64,000 bases of DNA from Butyrivibrio hungatei (GCF_900101605.1 NZ_FMUR01000006.1:124001-188000), one strand, 5' to 3'; counted from the stretch's first letter, positions 28,230 through 37,642 are shown. Notes: generated by a model from the sequence alone, not told the origin. Numbers and translations are program-made.

Positions 28230-29014
28230 GCGCCAAGCTCCATGCAGAGTGCCGCGACGGATATGTTGTCCGTTTCATTCCTGTCGTATGCTTTCTTTAC
28301 AAGTTTTTTGCATGCATCAAGCATATCTTCCGATGTAACGCACATTTGCGGACAAAGCATGCTGTAAAGCTCCGTCTTTTCCATTGTTCTCCAAAATCCG
28401 TCAGAGCATGCGATCACGGTCGAGTCATTTTTAATAACTCCCCGCGTTATATCGGGCTCGGCAGTTTTCATTGAACCGAGGCACCTTAATAGAACGCTCT
28501 TTTCCCTGTCATTTAACGCTTCTTTTTCGGTTATTTTTCCTTCATCCAGCTTCTTTTGCAAAACGCTGTGATCTTTTGTAAGCTTTATAACTTCTCCCTT
28601 TGATGCAACATAAATTCTGGAATCCCCGATATTCATGAGCATGTACCTGTCGCCTATCTGCAAAAGAGCTGTGAGTGTCGTCCCTAGATCAATCTTCCTG
28701 TGTCTTGCATATCGCCTAAGCTCACCGCTTATCTTGGCGATCAGTCTTCTCCACGACACTTCTATAACGTCCCATAATCTTTCTGTTTCAAGATCCTGCA
28801 TCAGAGACAATTCCTCATGAAACCAGTTTTCAAGCGACCTGACCACTTTGCAGCTTGCAACCTCTCCCTTAGGCAGACCTCCCATTCCGTCACATACTGC
28901 GACAAAAGAAATCCTTCCAAGCTTCTCTGAATTTGCAACTTTTACCAGCACCGAATCCTGATTTACCTTACGGCTTTTACCCGCATCGGTGTAAATACAC
29001 GCTTTGACTTTCAT
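28226..29014 (-). CDS. PP2C-type Ser/Thr protein phosphatase
   Basis: A 262-residue metal-dependent phosphatase with the ordered PP2C motifs: DAGKSRKVNQDSV, AVCDGMGGLPKGEVAS, NIGDSRIYV, TKDHSVLQKKL, ACSDGFWRTM and DNISVAAL. It should reverse phosphorylation by the kinase encoded next, whose ATG overlaps its stop. It is the first gene of the operon, about 100 bases after ctpA; a strong terminator separates the two. Confidence 0.93.
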   Translation of the reverse strand: MKVKACIYTDAGKSRKVNQDSVLVKVANSEKLGRISFVAVCDGMGGLPKGEVASCKVVRSLENWFHEELSLMQDLETERLWDVIEVSWRRLIAKISGELRRYARHRKIDLGTTLTALLQIGDRYMLMNIGDSRIYVASKGEVIKLTKDHSVLQKKLDEGKITEKEALNDREKSVLLRCLGSMKTAEPDITRGVIKNDSTVIACSDGFWRTMEKTELYSMLCPQMCVTSEDMLDACKKLVKKAYDRNETDNISVAALCMELGA

Positions 29015-29060
29015 AACTTCCCTGCTTTCAAAAATGGAAATAATACTCGAAATGAGTAAG

Positions 29061-29091
29061 AAAAAACCTGTGCTATAGAATTAGCACAGGT
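29061..29091 (-). terminator. Terminator after ctpA
   Basis: Perfect 10-bp stem ACCTGTGCTA / TAGCACAGGT with a 6-base loop and, on the minus strand, a TTTTTT tract. It ends the ftsE-ftsX-M23-ctpA unit before the PP2C gene. Confidence 0.9.
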
Positions 29092-29113
29092 CAAGATAAT
29101 ACTATTTATTTTT

Positions 29114-30391
29114 TTATTTGTCAATAAGCTCCTTCATGACTTCGATTGCCTTCTCTTTCTGATTGTCAATCTTGTCTCTCTGAGCCTTTTCAATATCAAG
29201 TTCAACCTCTACATCAGGTTCGATTCCTATTCCGTGGATGTTATATCCGTTTGGAGTATAGTAATCGCTTACCGTAAGTTTAACAGCGGTTCCGTCATTA
29301 AGATCGAATACGCTCTGAACGATTCCTTTTCCGAATGTCTTAACACCTACAAGTTTACCGATTCCGTAATCCTTGATTGCACCCGCAAGTATCTCTGAAG
29401 CACTTGCCGAATACTGGTTGATAAGAACAACAACCGGAATATCTATCTGACGTGTTCCGTCACAGGTATAATCCTGCTTATTGCCTTCTCTGTCCACGGT
29501 ATATACAATATTTCCTTTCGGAAGGAGCTGTCTGGCAATATCACAAACTGTTACGAGGTTTCCTCCGGGATTACTTCTAAGATCGATCATAAGTCCCTTG
29601 ATACCGCTTGCGCGAAGCTCAGCAAGACCCTCTGTGAACTGATCTGTTGTAATCTCGTCAAACTCAGAAATCTTAAGATATCCGATTCCGTCCTTAAGAA
29701 GTTCGGTCGTAACTGTCGGTACCTGTATCTCATTTCTGATAACATCGACTTCAACGTTATCTACGGATCCGTCTCTTATCAGAGTAAGATGCACGGAAGT
29801 ACCTTTTTCACCCTTGATCTTTGCAACAACTTCATCAAGAGTAAGTCCCTGTATGCTTTCCTTGTTGACTTCAGCGATGATATCACCTTCCATAAGTCCT
29901 GAGTCGGCAGCCGGGCTTCCTTCCATGATGCCTGTTATCACAGGCACATTTTTTTCCTGATCCATTCCGACATATGCACCGATTCCGTAATAAACACCCT
30001 TAGTCACGGCCTTGAGTTCTTCAAGTTCATCCGCAGTGTAATAAACAGAATAGGGGTCTCCCAAAGATTCTATAAGTCCCTTGTAGATTCCCTCAGCCTC
30101 TGTGCTCTTATCCACATCGTCCTTGTAGTAATTGGTATCAACAAGATTCTCAAGCATTTTAACCTTTTTTACAGTTTCGCTGTTCAAGACTCCGTTTTCA
30201 TTCTGTCCGCCGGCATGAACTCCGTTTGTTAAGATAAAGAAGATCGCACCTGCAAAAAATACAAACATTGCACAAAGTGCTCCTATAAGCATTCCGCTTA
30301 TAAATCTTCTTTTGAGCATCTTATCCGCTTCCGTGTCTTTACTTGCCGGCTCACTTACCGGCACATTGTTCTCGATATTTTCGTTTTCCAA
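29114..30391 (-). CDS. ctpA: S41 family carboxyl-terminal processing protease
   Basis: A 425-residue secreted, membrane-anchored serine protease. It has a signal-anchor at about residues 32-54, a PDZ domain (about 110-200, with GSPAADSGLMEGDIIAEV), and the S41 catalytic core with Ser in NQYSASASEILAGA and Lys in GVKTFGKGIVQSV. Ctp proteases of Firmicutes trim wall hydrolases or sporulation regulators. It lies 23 bases after the M23 gene and belongs to the ftsEX operon, which suggests processing of division-related wall enzymes. Confidence 0.93.
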   Translation of the reverse strand: MENENIENNVPVSEPASKDTEADKMLKRRFISGMLIGALCAMFVFFAGAIFFILTNGVHAGGQNENGVLNSETVKKVKMLENLVDTNYYKDDVDKSTEAEGIYKGLIESLGDPYSVYYTADELEELKAVTKGVYYGIGAYVGMDQEKNVPVITGIMEGSPAADSGLMEGDIIAEVNKESIQGLTLDEVVAKIKGEKGTSVHLTLIRDGSVDNVEVDVIRNEIQVPTVTTELLKDGIGYLKISEFDEITTDQFTEGLAELRASGIKGLMIDLRSNPGGNLVTVCDIARQLLPKGNIVYTVDREGNKQDYTCDGTRQIDIPVVVLINQYSASASEILAGAIKDYGIGKLVGVKTFGKGIVQSVFDLNDGTAVKLTVSDYYTPNGYNIHGIGIEPDVEVELDIEKAQRDKIDNQKEKAIEVMKELIDK

Positions 30392-30414
30392 TGTTTTTTA
30401 TCTCCTGTCCGATT

Positions 30415-31638
30415 TTATTTTAGATAATTCCATGGACTAACATACGCTCCGTTAAGTCTTACTCCGAAATGAAGATGGTTACCTGTCGATCTTCCGGTCG
30501 AACCTACTGCAGCAATCCTGGCTCCGGCAGTGACATCCTGTCCTTTGGAAACATACAATGCCGAACAATGCATGTATATTGTATAAAGACCGTCACCATG
30601 ATTGATCATTATATAATTACCCATCGTTCCGTTATAGTCGGCGGCAACCACCGTTCCGGCATAAGCCGCTAAAATGGCCGAGCCTGCAGGTGCTGCAAAA
30701 TCCACGCCGTTATGCATCTTGCTTATCCCAAGCGTAGGATGTATTCTCATTCCAAACTCATCGGATACTCTGGTATAATTCGGACAAGGAAATGTAAACA
30801 TTCCGCCGTCATACTTATGCCTGCTGTTTAACGCGGCCTCATCCGCAGCCACTTCTTTTTCAAGAGCGGCAATCGTCGCGTTCTCGGCCTTTATCTCCGC
30901 CTCATACTCAGCGATGGCAGCCTCCTTGCTCTTAATATCCGTAGATACGTTATTGAGCTCAACTCCCTTGGCGTCAATAAGAGTCTGCATTTTTCCTTCT
31001 TCTTCCTCTTTGTTTGACTTTGCCAGATCGAGAGTTTCTTTTTCTTCTTCAAGAGCCTGCTTATTAAGCGCTATAAGCTCAGTAGTCGCCACATACTCGT
31101 TAAGCTTTTTCCTGTCATAAGCTGCGATCATCTCAATATACTCAGCCTTATTAAGCATATCAGAAAAATTGCCCGTGCCTACAAAAAGCTCAAAATAAAG
31201 CTTATCTCCTCGCTCGTACATGAACTTTATTCGCTTCTTCATGGCTTCATATTGAGCTTCCTGAGTACGTTCAGCCTCTTCTAAGTCTTCAGCCGTTTTC
31301 TTAATCTCTGCTTCTTTTTTCCCAATGGTGTCATTAAGAGCATCTATCTTCTTCTGTATTTCTGTCAAGGAAGCATCAAGTTCTGAAATATATTTTTTTA
31401 GGTCCGACTTGTTTTTTTCAAGCCCCTGTTTTAATTTTTCAAGATCGGTCTTCGCTGTATTCAGGCTATCGCGCTGTTCTTTCTGCTTTTTGATCTGATC
31501 TTTTTTTGCTTTAATACTTTCTTCCGTAACCTCTGCCGACACTATAATCCCATTGGCTTCAAAAGTAAATATCAAGATCATGATACAAGCCAGCACTCGA
31601 AATAACCATTTAAGCGTGCCTTTTTGTAATCTTTTCAA
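30415..31638 (-). CDS. M23 peptidase / murein hydrolase activator (EnvC-like)
   Basis: A 407-residue exported protein with a signal sequence (about 11-35), a long coiled coil (about 38-275, rich in KKQKEQ and EAEI type heptads) and a C-terminal LytM domain. The metal ligands are visible as HNGVDFAAPAGS and HLHFGVRLNG, so it may be an active endopeptidase and not only an EnvC-like activator. It follows ftsX after 29 bases. FtsEX complexes are known to control coiled-coil M23 or NlpC/P60 hydrolases across the membrane, and the operon fits that. Confidence 0.9.
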   Translation of the reverse strand: MKRLQKGTLKWLFRVLACIMILIFTFEANGIIVSAEVTEESIKAKKDQIKKQKEQRDSLNTAKTDLEKLKQGLEKNKSDLKKYISELDASLTEIQKKIDALNDTIGKKEAEIKKTAEDLEEAERTQEAQYEAMKKRIKFMYERGDKLYFELFVGTGNFSDMLNKAEYIEMIAAYDRKKLNEYVATTELIALNKQALEEEKETLDLAKSNKEEEEGKMQTLIDAKGVELNNVSTDIKSKEAAIAEYEAEIKAENATIAALEKEVAADEAALNSRHKYDGGMFTFPCPNYTRVSDEFGMRIHPTLGISKMHNGVDFAAPAGSAILAAYAGTVVAADYNGTMGNYIMINHGDGLYTIYMHCSALYVSKGQDVTAGARIAAVGSTGRSTGNHLHFGVRLNGAYVSPWNYLK

Positions 31639-31667
31639 CTTATCTGATCTTCCTTCTAATCATCTGA

Positions 31668-32564
31668 TCACACGTGTAAGTGTTTTCTAACTGTCGTGAA
31701 GCTACCCAGGAAGCCTATTCCGATTCCTATTGCCATAGATATGGGAACCAGTTCGTTGTATATCTTTTCAACAGGCAGGAACGGCAAGATATTTGAAAGC
31801 ATTGCAAACTGGGTGTGAACATAATCAATCGCGCTACCGTAAACATAATAGAGAATCAGCAAAGGTATGAGCGAGCCTATGATTCCGATAATGATACCTT
31901 CCACCACGAAAGGCGCTCTTACAAAGAAATCCGTCGCTCCGATATATTTCATGATGTTTATCTCATCTTTTCTTACAGCGATACCCATAGTTACCGTATT
32001 GCTGATAAGGAAAATTGAAACAAGCAGGAGAATTACTATAATTCCCATTGAAACATATGCCATAAGCTTATTGAGTCCGCTAAGTGTGTCAGCGGTAATC
32101 TCCGATCTGTTGACCGTTCTTACAACGTCAATGTGCTCTATGTATGTAACAAGCGCCGCCTGCATTGAAACATCATTAAGATAAATCTCAAGGCTGGCTG
32201 AATCTGCAAGAGGATTCTCGGTAAATCCGTCTGTATACTCACCGATGTAATCCTTCTTGAAATCTTCCCATGCCGCTTCGGGATCTATATAATTAATTTC
32301 TCTGACTTCGGGACGTTTTTCAAGATCCGACTTTACAGCAAGGATCTGATCTTCGTTCACTCCCTCGTTAAAGAAAACTGTGACAGAAACACCTTCCTCT
32401 GCCGTATGAACAAAGTATTGAATGTTATTGATTATTGAAAAAACCAGACCAAACAGGAATAGACATGCACCTATTGTTGCAATAGAAGCAAGAGTATACC
32501 ATTTGTTTCTACCTAAGTTCTTAAATCCCTGTCCAATGGTATAAAAGAAACTATTAATCCTCAT
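31668..32564 (-). CDS. ftsX: Cell division ABC permease FtsX
   Basis: A 298-residue FtsX with one N-terminal membrane helix, a roughly 120-residue extracellular domain (starting YFVHTAEEGVSVTVFF) and three C-terminal helices. With FtsE it transmits an ATP-driven signal to extracellular peptidoglycan hydrolases. It overlaps ftsE by 11 bases and precedes the M23 protein that is the likely partner. Confidence 0.95.
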   Translation of the reverse strand: MRINSFFYTIGQGFKNLGRNKWYTLASIATIGACLFLFGLVFSIINNIQYFVHTAEEGVSVTVFFNEGVNEDQILAVKSDLEKRPEVREINYIDPEAAWEDFKKDYIGEYTDGFTENPLADSASLEIYLNDVSMQAALVTYIEHIDVVRTVNRSEITADTLSGLNKLMAYVSMGIIVILLLVSIFLISNTVTMGIAVRKDEINIMKYIGATDFFVRAPFVVEGIIIGIIGSLIPLLILYYVYGSAIDYVHTQFAMLSNILPFLPVEKIYNELVPISMAIGIGIGFLGSFTTVRKHLHV

Positions 32565-33294
32565 CGATGTATGTACCTTCTTCCTCGTCTTCTATGATAA
32601 CACCCTTTTTCATGGTTACAACTCGCTTCTTCATGGCATTTACTATTTCCCTGTTGTGTGTAACGACAATAACAGTTGTGCCACTTTCATTGATCTTTTC
32701 CATAAGCTTCATTATTTCCCATGAGTTATTGGGGTCAAGATTTCCGGTCGGCTCATCGGCCAAAAGAATCGTTGGCTTATTGATAAGCGCTCTTGCAAGA
32801 GCAACTCTCTGCTGCTCTCCTCCGGATAACTGATTAATCTTGCTCTTATACTTGCCCGCAAGATTAACTGTCGCAAGTATAGAAGGAACATTTCTTTTTA
32901 TTTCCCTTGTGGATGTCTGAACAATTCTCTGGGCGAATGCTACATTTTCATATACATTCCTGTCCTTGAGAAGTCTGAAATCCTGGAACACTATTCCGAG
33001 ATTACGCCTAAACTTTGGAATCTTACTGTGCTTAATCTTATTCAGGTTATAACCCAAAACTGTAATTTCACCGTTTGTAGGAACAAGCTCTCTCAAAAGA
33101 AGCTTAATGAGCGTAGATTTACCGGATCCGCTATCTCCCACAATAAATACAAACTCACCTTTTTTAATGTGAAGACTGACGTCGTTAAGTGCCGGCGCAC
33201 CCGATGAATACGACTTTGTCACATGTTCGAGGGTAATAACCTCGCCTTCGGGTATCTGCCTACCCGATTTCGTCTTTCTAAATCCTTTTTCCAT
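32554..33294 (-). CDS. ftsE: Cell division ATP-binding protein FtsE
   Basis: A 246-residue ABC ATPase with Walker A GDSGSGKSTLIKLL, Q-loop VFQDFRLL, signature LSGGEQQRVALARAL and Walker B LLADEPTGNLD. N- and C-terminal extensions of about 17 residues are basic and acidic respectively, slightly longer than usual. It is the first gene of the ftsE-ftsX-M23-ctpA operon and lies downstream of a PucR-type regulator with a short terminator between. Confidence 0.95.
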   Translation of the reverse strand: MEKGFRKTKSGRQIPEGEVITLEHVTKSYSSGAPALNDVSLHIKKGEFVFIVGDSGSGKSTLIKLLLRELVPTNGEITVLGYNLNKIKHSKIPKFRRNLGIVFQDFRLLKDRNVYENVAFAQRIVQTSTREIKRNVPSILATVNLAGKYKSKINQLSGGEQQRVALARALINKPTILLADEPTGNLDPNNSWEIMKLMEKINESGTTVIVVTHNREIVNAMKKRVVTMKKGVIIEDEEEGTYIDED

Positions 33295-33315
33295 AGCATC
33301 TCCCCGAAATTTGTG

Positions 33316-33346
33316 TTAAAAATTATCCTATCACCCAAAATAGGAT
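33316..33346 (-). terminator. Short terminator after the PucR-type regulator
   Basis: Seven-bp stem ATCCTAT / ATAGGAT with an 8-base loop, followed on the minus strand by AATTTTTAAC. It lies at the stop codon of the regulator, before ftsE. Confidence 0.65.
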
Positions 33347-34428
33347 TATGAAATTCTGTCCATGTATTTCATGTATCTGACAACCATAAGTGCTATCTTA
33401 AAGGTTATCGCATCATCAAATACCCTCAAGTCAAGCCCTGTACTCTTCTGCAACTTATCAAGTCTGTAAACGAGTGTGTTTCTGTGAATGAAAAGCTGTC
33501 TTGAAGTCTCCGATACGTTAAGACTGTTCTCAAAGAACTTATCAATGGTCGTAAGTGTCTCCTGATCGAAATCATCAGGGTTCCTTCCGCCAAAGATTTC
33601 TTTGATAAACATCTTGCAGAGCGGAATGGGAAGCTGATAGATAAGTCTTCCGATTCCAAGTTCGCTGTAGCAGATAACCTTTCTTTCGTCAAAAAAGATC
33701 TTGCCTACATCCAGCGCCATCTTCGCTTCCTTGTACGATCTGCTGACCTCTTTGATCTCACCGACAACCGTACCGTAAGCTATTCTCACTCCCGTGAGCC
33801 CGTCCTTCGTAAGAGTTGCTATCATCTCTTCAGCAATCTTAGAAATGTCCGACGGTTTCGTATAATCGTTTACATCCTTGACGATTATGATGTTGTCTTC
33901 ATCAACTTCGGTCACAAAGTCATTTGCATTTCCGAAATGAGTTCTCGCAAGTTCAAGCGCATTGCTGTCTCTTCCGCTTGATGTCTCAACGATCATTGCG
34001 ATTCTCTTCGCATCCGACTGAATATGAAGCTTCTTTGCCCTACTGTATATATCAACAAGAAGAAGGTTATCAAGCAAAAGGTTCTTGATAAAGTTATCCT
34101 TGTCAAAACGCTCTTTGTACGCGACAAGCAGACTCTGAATCTGGTACGCGATCATCTTACCGAGCATATAGATATTTTCGCCGGTTCCCGTACAGATCAG
34201 AATATATTCAAGCTGCTGTTCGTCATATATCTTAAAATACTGATATCCCTGTATCTCCTGTGAATCTGCCGGAGACTTCACAAAATCTCTGGCAACAGCC
34301 GCAACATTACCGATTTCCTGTGATGTAGCCGCAACTTCCTTTCCATCAATATCCAGAACATATAGCTCAACGTGTGCTATGTTCTTTAGTCCGTCAATTG
34401 TGTTTTGGAGAATTTGATTTGAAATCAT
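33346..34428 (-). CDS. PucR/CdaR family transcriptional regulator
   Basis: A 360-residue protein with an N-terminal sensor-like region (about 1-110), a middle GGDEF-like CdaR segment (about 130-260) and a C-terminal PucR helix-turn-helix (NVSETSRQLFIHRNTLVYRLDKLQKSTGLDLR). The ligand is unknown. Its position directly upstream of ftsE, facing the same way, suggests control of, or co-expression with, the ftsEX operon. Confidence 0.85.
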   Translation of the reverse strand: MISNQILQNTIDGLKNIAHVELYVLDIDGKEVAATSQEIGNVAAVARDFVKSPADSQEIQGYQYFKIYDEQQLEYILICTGTGENIYMLGKMIAYQIQSLLVAYKERFDKDNFIKNLLLDNLLLVDIYSRAKKLHIQSDAKRIAMIVETSSGRDSNALELARTHFGNANDFVTEVDEDNIIIVKDVNDYTKPSDISKIAEEMIATLTKDGLTGVRIAYGTVVGEIKEVSRSYKEAKMALDVGKIFFDERKVICYSELGIGRLIYQLPIPLCKMFIKEIFGGRNPDDFDQETLTTIDKFFENSLNVSETSRQLFIHRNTLVYRLDKLQKSTGLDLRVFDDAITFKIALMVVRYMKYMDRIS

Positions 34429-34602
34429 TTGCCACTCTTTCCGCAGCCTTCCGGCCGCTGAATAATATACATAGCCATTTTAATATATATGTACAATAAA
34501 ATCTACCTTTAACATGCCATTTTTTGTACATTTTTTTGTTTTGCTCGTCAATATTACCAAAAAAGATTACTCTTTTTGGTAGCATATTATTTGAAATAAT
34601 GC

Positions 34603-34629
34603 TAAATTTTTGATGTAATATTATCGATA
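34603..34629 (+). promoter_or_regulatory. Sigma-28 (SigD) type promoter of the yjfB-like gene
   Basis: TAAATTTT, 11 bases, then TATCGATA fits the flagellar sigma consensus TAAA-N15-GCCGATAA, with the CGATA core intact. It is 48 bases upstream of the motility protein start and in the same direction. Confidence 0.7.
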
Positions 34630-34676
34630 TACAGAATAAGAAAAAGTGTTCTATACACTAAAACAGGAGGTGCTAT

Positions 34677-34865
34677 ATGGACATACCTTCCTTATCGATG
34701 GCTCTATCTCAAAATCGAGTCCTTACAGATGTTGGTGTAGCAATGCTATCCAAGAATCTGGACACAATGGAAGCTGCCGGCCAGAATATGATCGCAGGTA
34801 TCGAATCTGTATCGGAGACTTCCGTTAACCCAAATATCGGTTCAAATATCGATATAAGCCTGTGA
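34677..34865 (+). CDS. yjfB: YjfB family putative motility protein
   Basis: A 62-residue protein starting MDIPSLSMALSQNRVLTDVG with the short YjfB signature (VAMLSKNLDTMEAAGQNM). YjfB proteins are small, of unknown mechanism, and co-regulated with flagellar genes. AGGAGG lies 6 bases before the ATG. It is transcribed alone on the plus strand from a sigma-28 type promoter and ends at a terminator, which supports a late flagellar or chemotaxis role. Confidence 0.85.
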   Translation: MDIPSLSMALSQNRVLTDVGVAMLSKNLDTMEAAGQNMIAGIESVSETSVNPNIGSNIDISL

Positions 34866-34884
34866 AATACGCCATCAGAAAACT

Positions 34885-34918
34885 TGCCCGTGGCTTTGAG
34901 CTACGGGCATCTTTTATT
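34885..34918 (+). terminator. Terminator after yjfB
   Basis: Ten-bp stem TGCCCGTGGC / GCTACGGGCA with one G-U pair and loop TTTGA, followed by TCTTTTATTTCTT. Confidence 0.85.
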
Positions 34919-34946
34919 TCTTATCATGTTTCTTTTGAGAATTTTA

Positions 34947-35948
34947 TCAAACGCCCTGCAAAGCCACAGCGCTGTAGAACATAAAGCATATCGCCAAGAT
35001 CATGACGATCACAAGAGGAGCGGTGAAAAGAGACTGCTTTTTTTCTGCAACCTTAACCTCTCCCGCAACATTCATGACGTTCGGATCCTGATTCTTCTTA
35101 CGGAATTTCAAATTATCGAGATAACTCTTTCTACCTTCAATAGCCGCCATCTTATTAACAATGATAATAGCAATTGCGGTAGATATAACAGCCGCCACGC
35201 ACAGTACACACAACAAGATCACAAGATACACGCCTTCCGACATATTGGGGAAAAACTGTGACATTACGCCCTCGCTATCTTCTATTTCCTCTGCTGTACC
35301 CGATCCCACATATATCGAAATAACTTCAATGGAGTTAAAAACCGCATGTGCTATAAACGACGGTAGGACGCTACCTGTCGCTTCAACCATGAGACAAAAC
35401 ATAAATCCCATAACAGCGCCGTATGCAAACTGATTAAAGTTAAGATGCATCATTCCAAAGAGAACAGCCGATAGGATCATTGATGCAAGTATTCTGCCTG
35501 TTCTTCTGTAACTCTGATAGATAACGCCTCTGAATACTATCTCTTCAACAAACGGTCCGAATAAGCCTATTGAAGCAAGCATCAACACAACCGGATGTTC
35601 AATTATCTGATTGCTTACGGATGCCACCGCATTATCCACAAACAGCATGGATATCGCATTTACGAACGCAACAAGTGGAAACAACGTAATAACATAAAGC
35701 ACCGACAATATTGCCGAGCCGATCTTTACCTTCTTGAACGGTATAACAGACCACATTCCCTCACCGCTGTACATTATGACCGAAACAGCAGGAATGAGTA
35801 TCATCAGCTCACAAAGAGCGTTATTTGCCGGAAGTGAAAGCGCCCTTCCAGTAAACGCCTGCCAAAAAGAAATGTAAACCATAATCACAAACGTTGACAA
35901 TACCATGAAAAAGAACGCTACGTTTGCTTTTTTGTAATCCATCCTCAT
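34947..35948 (-). CDS. CPBP family intramembrane metalloprotease
   Basis: A 333-residue protein with about eight membrane helices and the CPBP/Abi signature: GPFVEEIVFRGVIYQSY (EExxxR), FGMMHLNFNQFAYG and SFIAHAVFN. The family includes CAAX-prenyl proteases and bacteriocin self-immunity proteins; here the target is unknown. It begins three bases after cvfB and is therefore co-transcribed with it. The tail after the last catalytic helix has two more helices and an intervening basic loop. Confidence 0.9.
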   Translation of the reverse strand: MRMDYKKANVAFFFMVLSTFVIMVYISFWQAFTGRALSLPANNALCELMILIPAVSVIMYSGEGMWSVIPFKKVKIGSAILSVLYVITLFPLVAFVNAISMLFVDNAVASVSNQIIEHPVVLMLASIGLFGPFVEEIVFRGVIYQSYRRTGRILASMILSAVLFGMMHLNFNQFAYGAVMGFMFCLMVEATGSVLPSFIAHAVFNSIEVISIYVGSGTAEEIEDSEGVMSQFFPNMSEGVYLVILLCVLCVAAVISTAIAIIIVNKMAAIEGRKSYLDNLKFRKKNQDPNVMNVAGEVKVAEKKQSLFTAPLVIVMILAICFMFYSAVALQGV

Positions 35949-35951
35949 ATT

Positions 35952-36785
35952 TTATTTCCTCACAATTGAATCCGGTTTAATCTCAATCTTGCCCTCTTTG
36001 AGGAGTCTGCCTACAGCTCTTTTGAACTCGTTCTTACTCATACCGGTCTTTTCGCGAATAAGCGCAGGTGCGGCTTTATCATTAAAAAGAATCTTTCCGC
36101 CGCCCTTTTCAAGCATATCAAGAAGCTTCTCCGCATCAGTATCCATCTGAAGATAAGCCTTTTCCCTAATGCTCAGATTGAGTTTTCCGTCTTCCCTCAC
36201 CGATACAACTCTGGCATTTACGGTGCTTCCGATCTCAATATTTCCGTACAATTCCTTCTTTGGAATAAGTCCCGAATAAATATCGTCAACCGCAACAAAT
36301 GCTCCAAAGTTGTCACTTAATTCATAAATCGTTCCAATAACCTTATCATCTTTGGAATAAGGACTCTTATCCAAAAGATAATTATATACATTCATAGTAA
36401 CACAAAGTCTGCTACTCTTATCTATGTACATTGCACAAAGGACTTCTTCACCGGCTTTTACCTTTCTTGTCTGCTCCTTAAAAGGCAAAAGAACGTCCTT
36501 TTCAAGTCCCCAGTCCATAAACGCTCCGATTTTGCTCGTTTCTTTTACCTTGAGCATACGAACGTCGCCAAGCATTATCTTAGGTGTTTTGGTCGTTGCG
36601 ATAAGTCTGTCATCGGAATCCTTGTAAATAAACACTTCCAATCTGCTTCCTATATCGCATCCTTCAGGTACCTGCTTTCCGGGCAAAAGAACTTTTTCGT
36701 CACTTCCGCTCTTTTCAGCAAGATATACGCCAAAATCAACTTTCTTTATTATTTCAAGTTCCTGTTTTTCTCCAAGTTTTATCAT
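35952..36785 (-). CDS. cvfB: S1 RNA-binding protein CvfB/YitL
   Basis: A 277-residue protein of the CvfB family: three S1-like OB domains (around residues 1-60, 70-130, 145-210, including GTIYELSDNFGAFVAVDD) and a C-terminal winged helix (about 225-277, with EKTGMSKNEFKRAVGRLLKEG). CvfB binds RNA and affects virulence gene expression in Staphylococcus. It is followed after 3 bases by the CPBP protease. Confidence 0.92.
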   Translation of the reverse strand: MIKLGEKQELEIIKKVDFGVYLAEKSGSDEKVLLPGKQVPEGCDIGSRLEVFIYKDSDDRLIATTKTPKIMLGDVRMLKVKETSKIGAFMDWGLEKDVLLPFKEQTRKVKAGEEVLCAMYIDKSSRLCVTMNVYNYLLDKSPYSKDDKVIGTIYELSDNFGAFVAVDDIYSGLIPKKELYGNIEIGSTVNARVVSVREDGKLNLSIREKAYLQMDTDAEKLLDMLEKGGGKILFNDKAAPALIREKTGMSKNEFKRAVGRLLKEGKIEIKPDSIVRK

Positions 36786-36865
36786 TTATGTCCCTCCGTC
36801 CTCATGGTATATGCAGTGCTCATTTCTGCAATGTCATATTATTTCTCTAAAAATGCATTCCCGTA

Positions 36866-37594
36866 TCATGAAACGACAAGTTCAACCACGCATACGGGTT
36901 TTCCGTCTTCTCCGTTAAGACTTACTATGTACTTATCATTATGACCTTTTTTGCCGGTAATAACAACAGGGCAAAGAACATCTCCCAGTCTTGACTGCTT
37001 TTTGTACTCCGCACGCATTGCAACAACTTTCAGATCTCTTTTGGGAAGACAGTCCATTGCTATCCTGACATACTGTCCATTATTTACATGATTGTTGGTA
37101 TCAAGGTTGTGCCTCTTAACCTGTATCTCTTCTCCCCAGAATTTTTCTTCATCTTCCGGAATTTCAATTTTTCTGCCCTCATACTCCATTTCAATTTTGG
37201 GTTCAATGGGATAAGCTTTTAAAATTTCATCCGTTATTCTACTGGGAAAACCTTTTTCTATATCCACAAGTGTCCAAATCGAATTTGCTACGGCAAGTCT
37301 CTCCCCATCCTTTGTGTCCATGAAGAAATTTCTGTATCCGATAGCGCCTCTCATATCGTACGGAACCGTACCGATCACAACATCCTCACACAGTTTGGGA
37401 TATCTGTTCACAACAATCTGCCATGACGAAAGAACCCATACAATCCCCTTGTCCCTGAGGTATTCCATTGATGCCGGTCCATCCTGTGTCTGAAATGTCG
37501 AGCAATCCTGAAAATAATCTATAAGGGACTCAAGCGTGAGTTCTCCGCTTCTGTCTATTTCGCTGTATCTTATCTTCGATTCAAATGTATACAT
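36866..37594 (-). CDS. Acyl-ACP thioesterase
   Basis: A 242-residue double hot-dog enzyme that releases fatty acids from acyl-carrier protein. It starts MYTFESKIRYSEIDRSGELT, has VWVLSSWQI and the catalytic HNLDTNNHVNNGQYV segment (Asn and His) in the second half. This is the bacterial relative of plant FatA/FatB. It stands between the tRNA-Gln terminator and cvfB. No fatty-acid synthase genes are nearby, so its product profile cannot be guessed. Confidence 0.92.
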   Translation of the reverse strand: MYTFESKIRYSEIDRSGELTLESLIDYFQDCSTFQTQDGPASMEYLRDKGIVWVLSSWQIVVNRYPKLCEDVVIGTVPYDMRGAIGYRNFFMDTKDGERLAVANSIWTLVDIEKGFPSRITDEILKAYPIEPKIEMEYEGRKIEIPEDEEKFWGEEIQVKRHNLDTNNHVNNGQYVRIAMDCLPKRDLKVVAMRAEYKKQSRLGDVLCPVVITGKKGHNDKYIVSLNGEDGKPVCVVELVVS

Positions 37595-37618
37595 ACGTTT
37601 CTCCCGATAAAAAGTAAA

Positions 37619-37642
37619 AGCGAGATTGTCTCCAATCTCGCT
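37619..37642 (-). terminator. Terminator after tRNA-Gln
   Basis: Perfect 10-bp stem AGCGAGATTG / CAATCTCGCT with a 4-base loop, then TTTTACTTTTT on the minus strand. It lies 14 bases past the 3' end of the tRNA gene. Confidence 0.9.
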
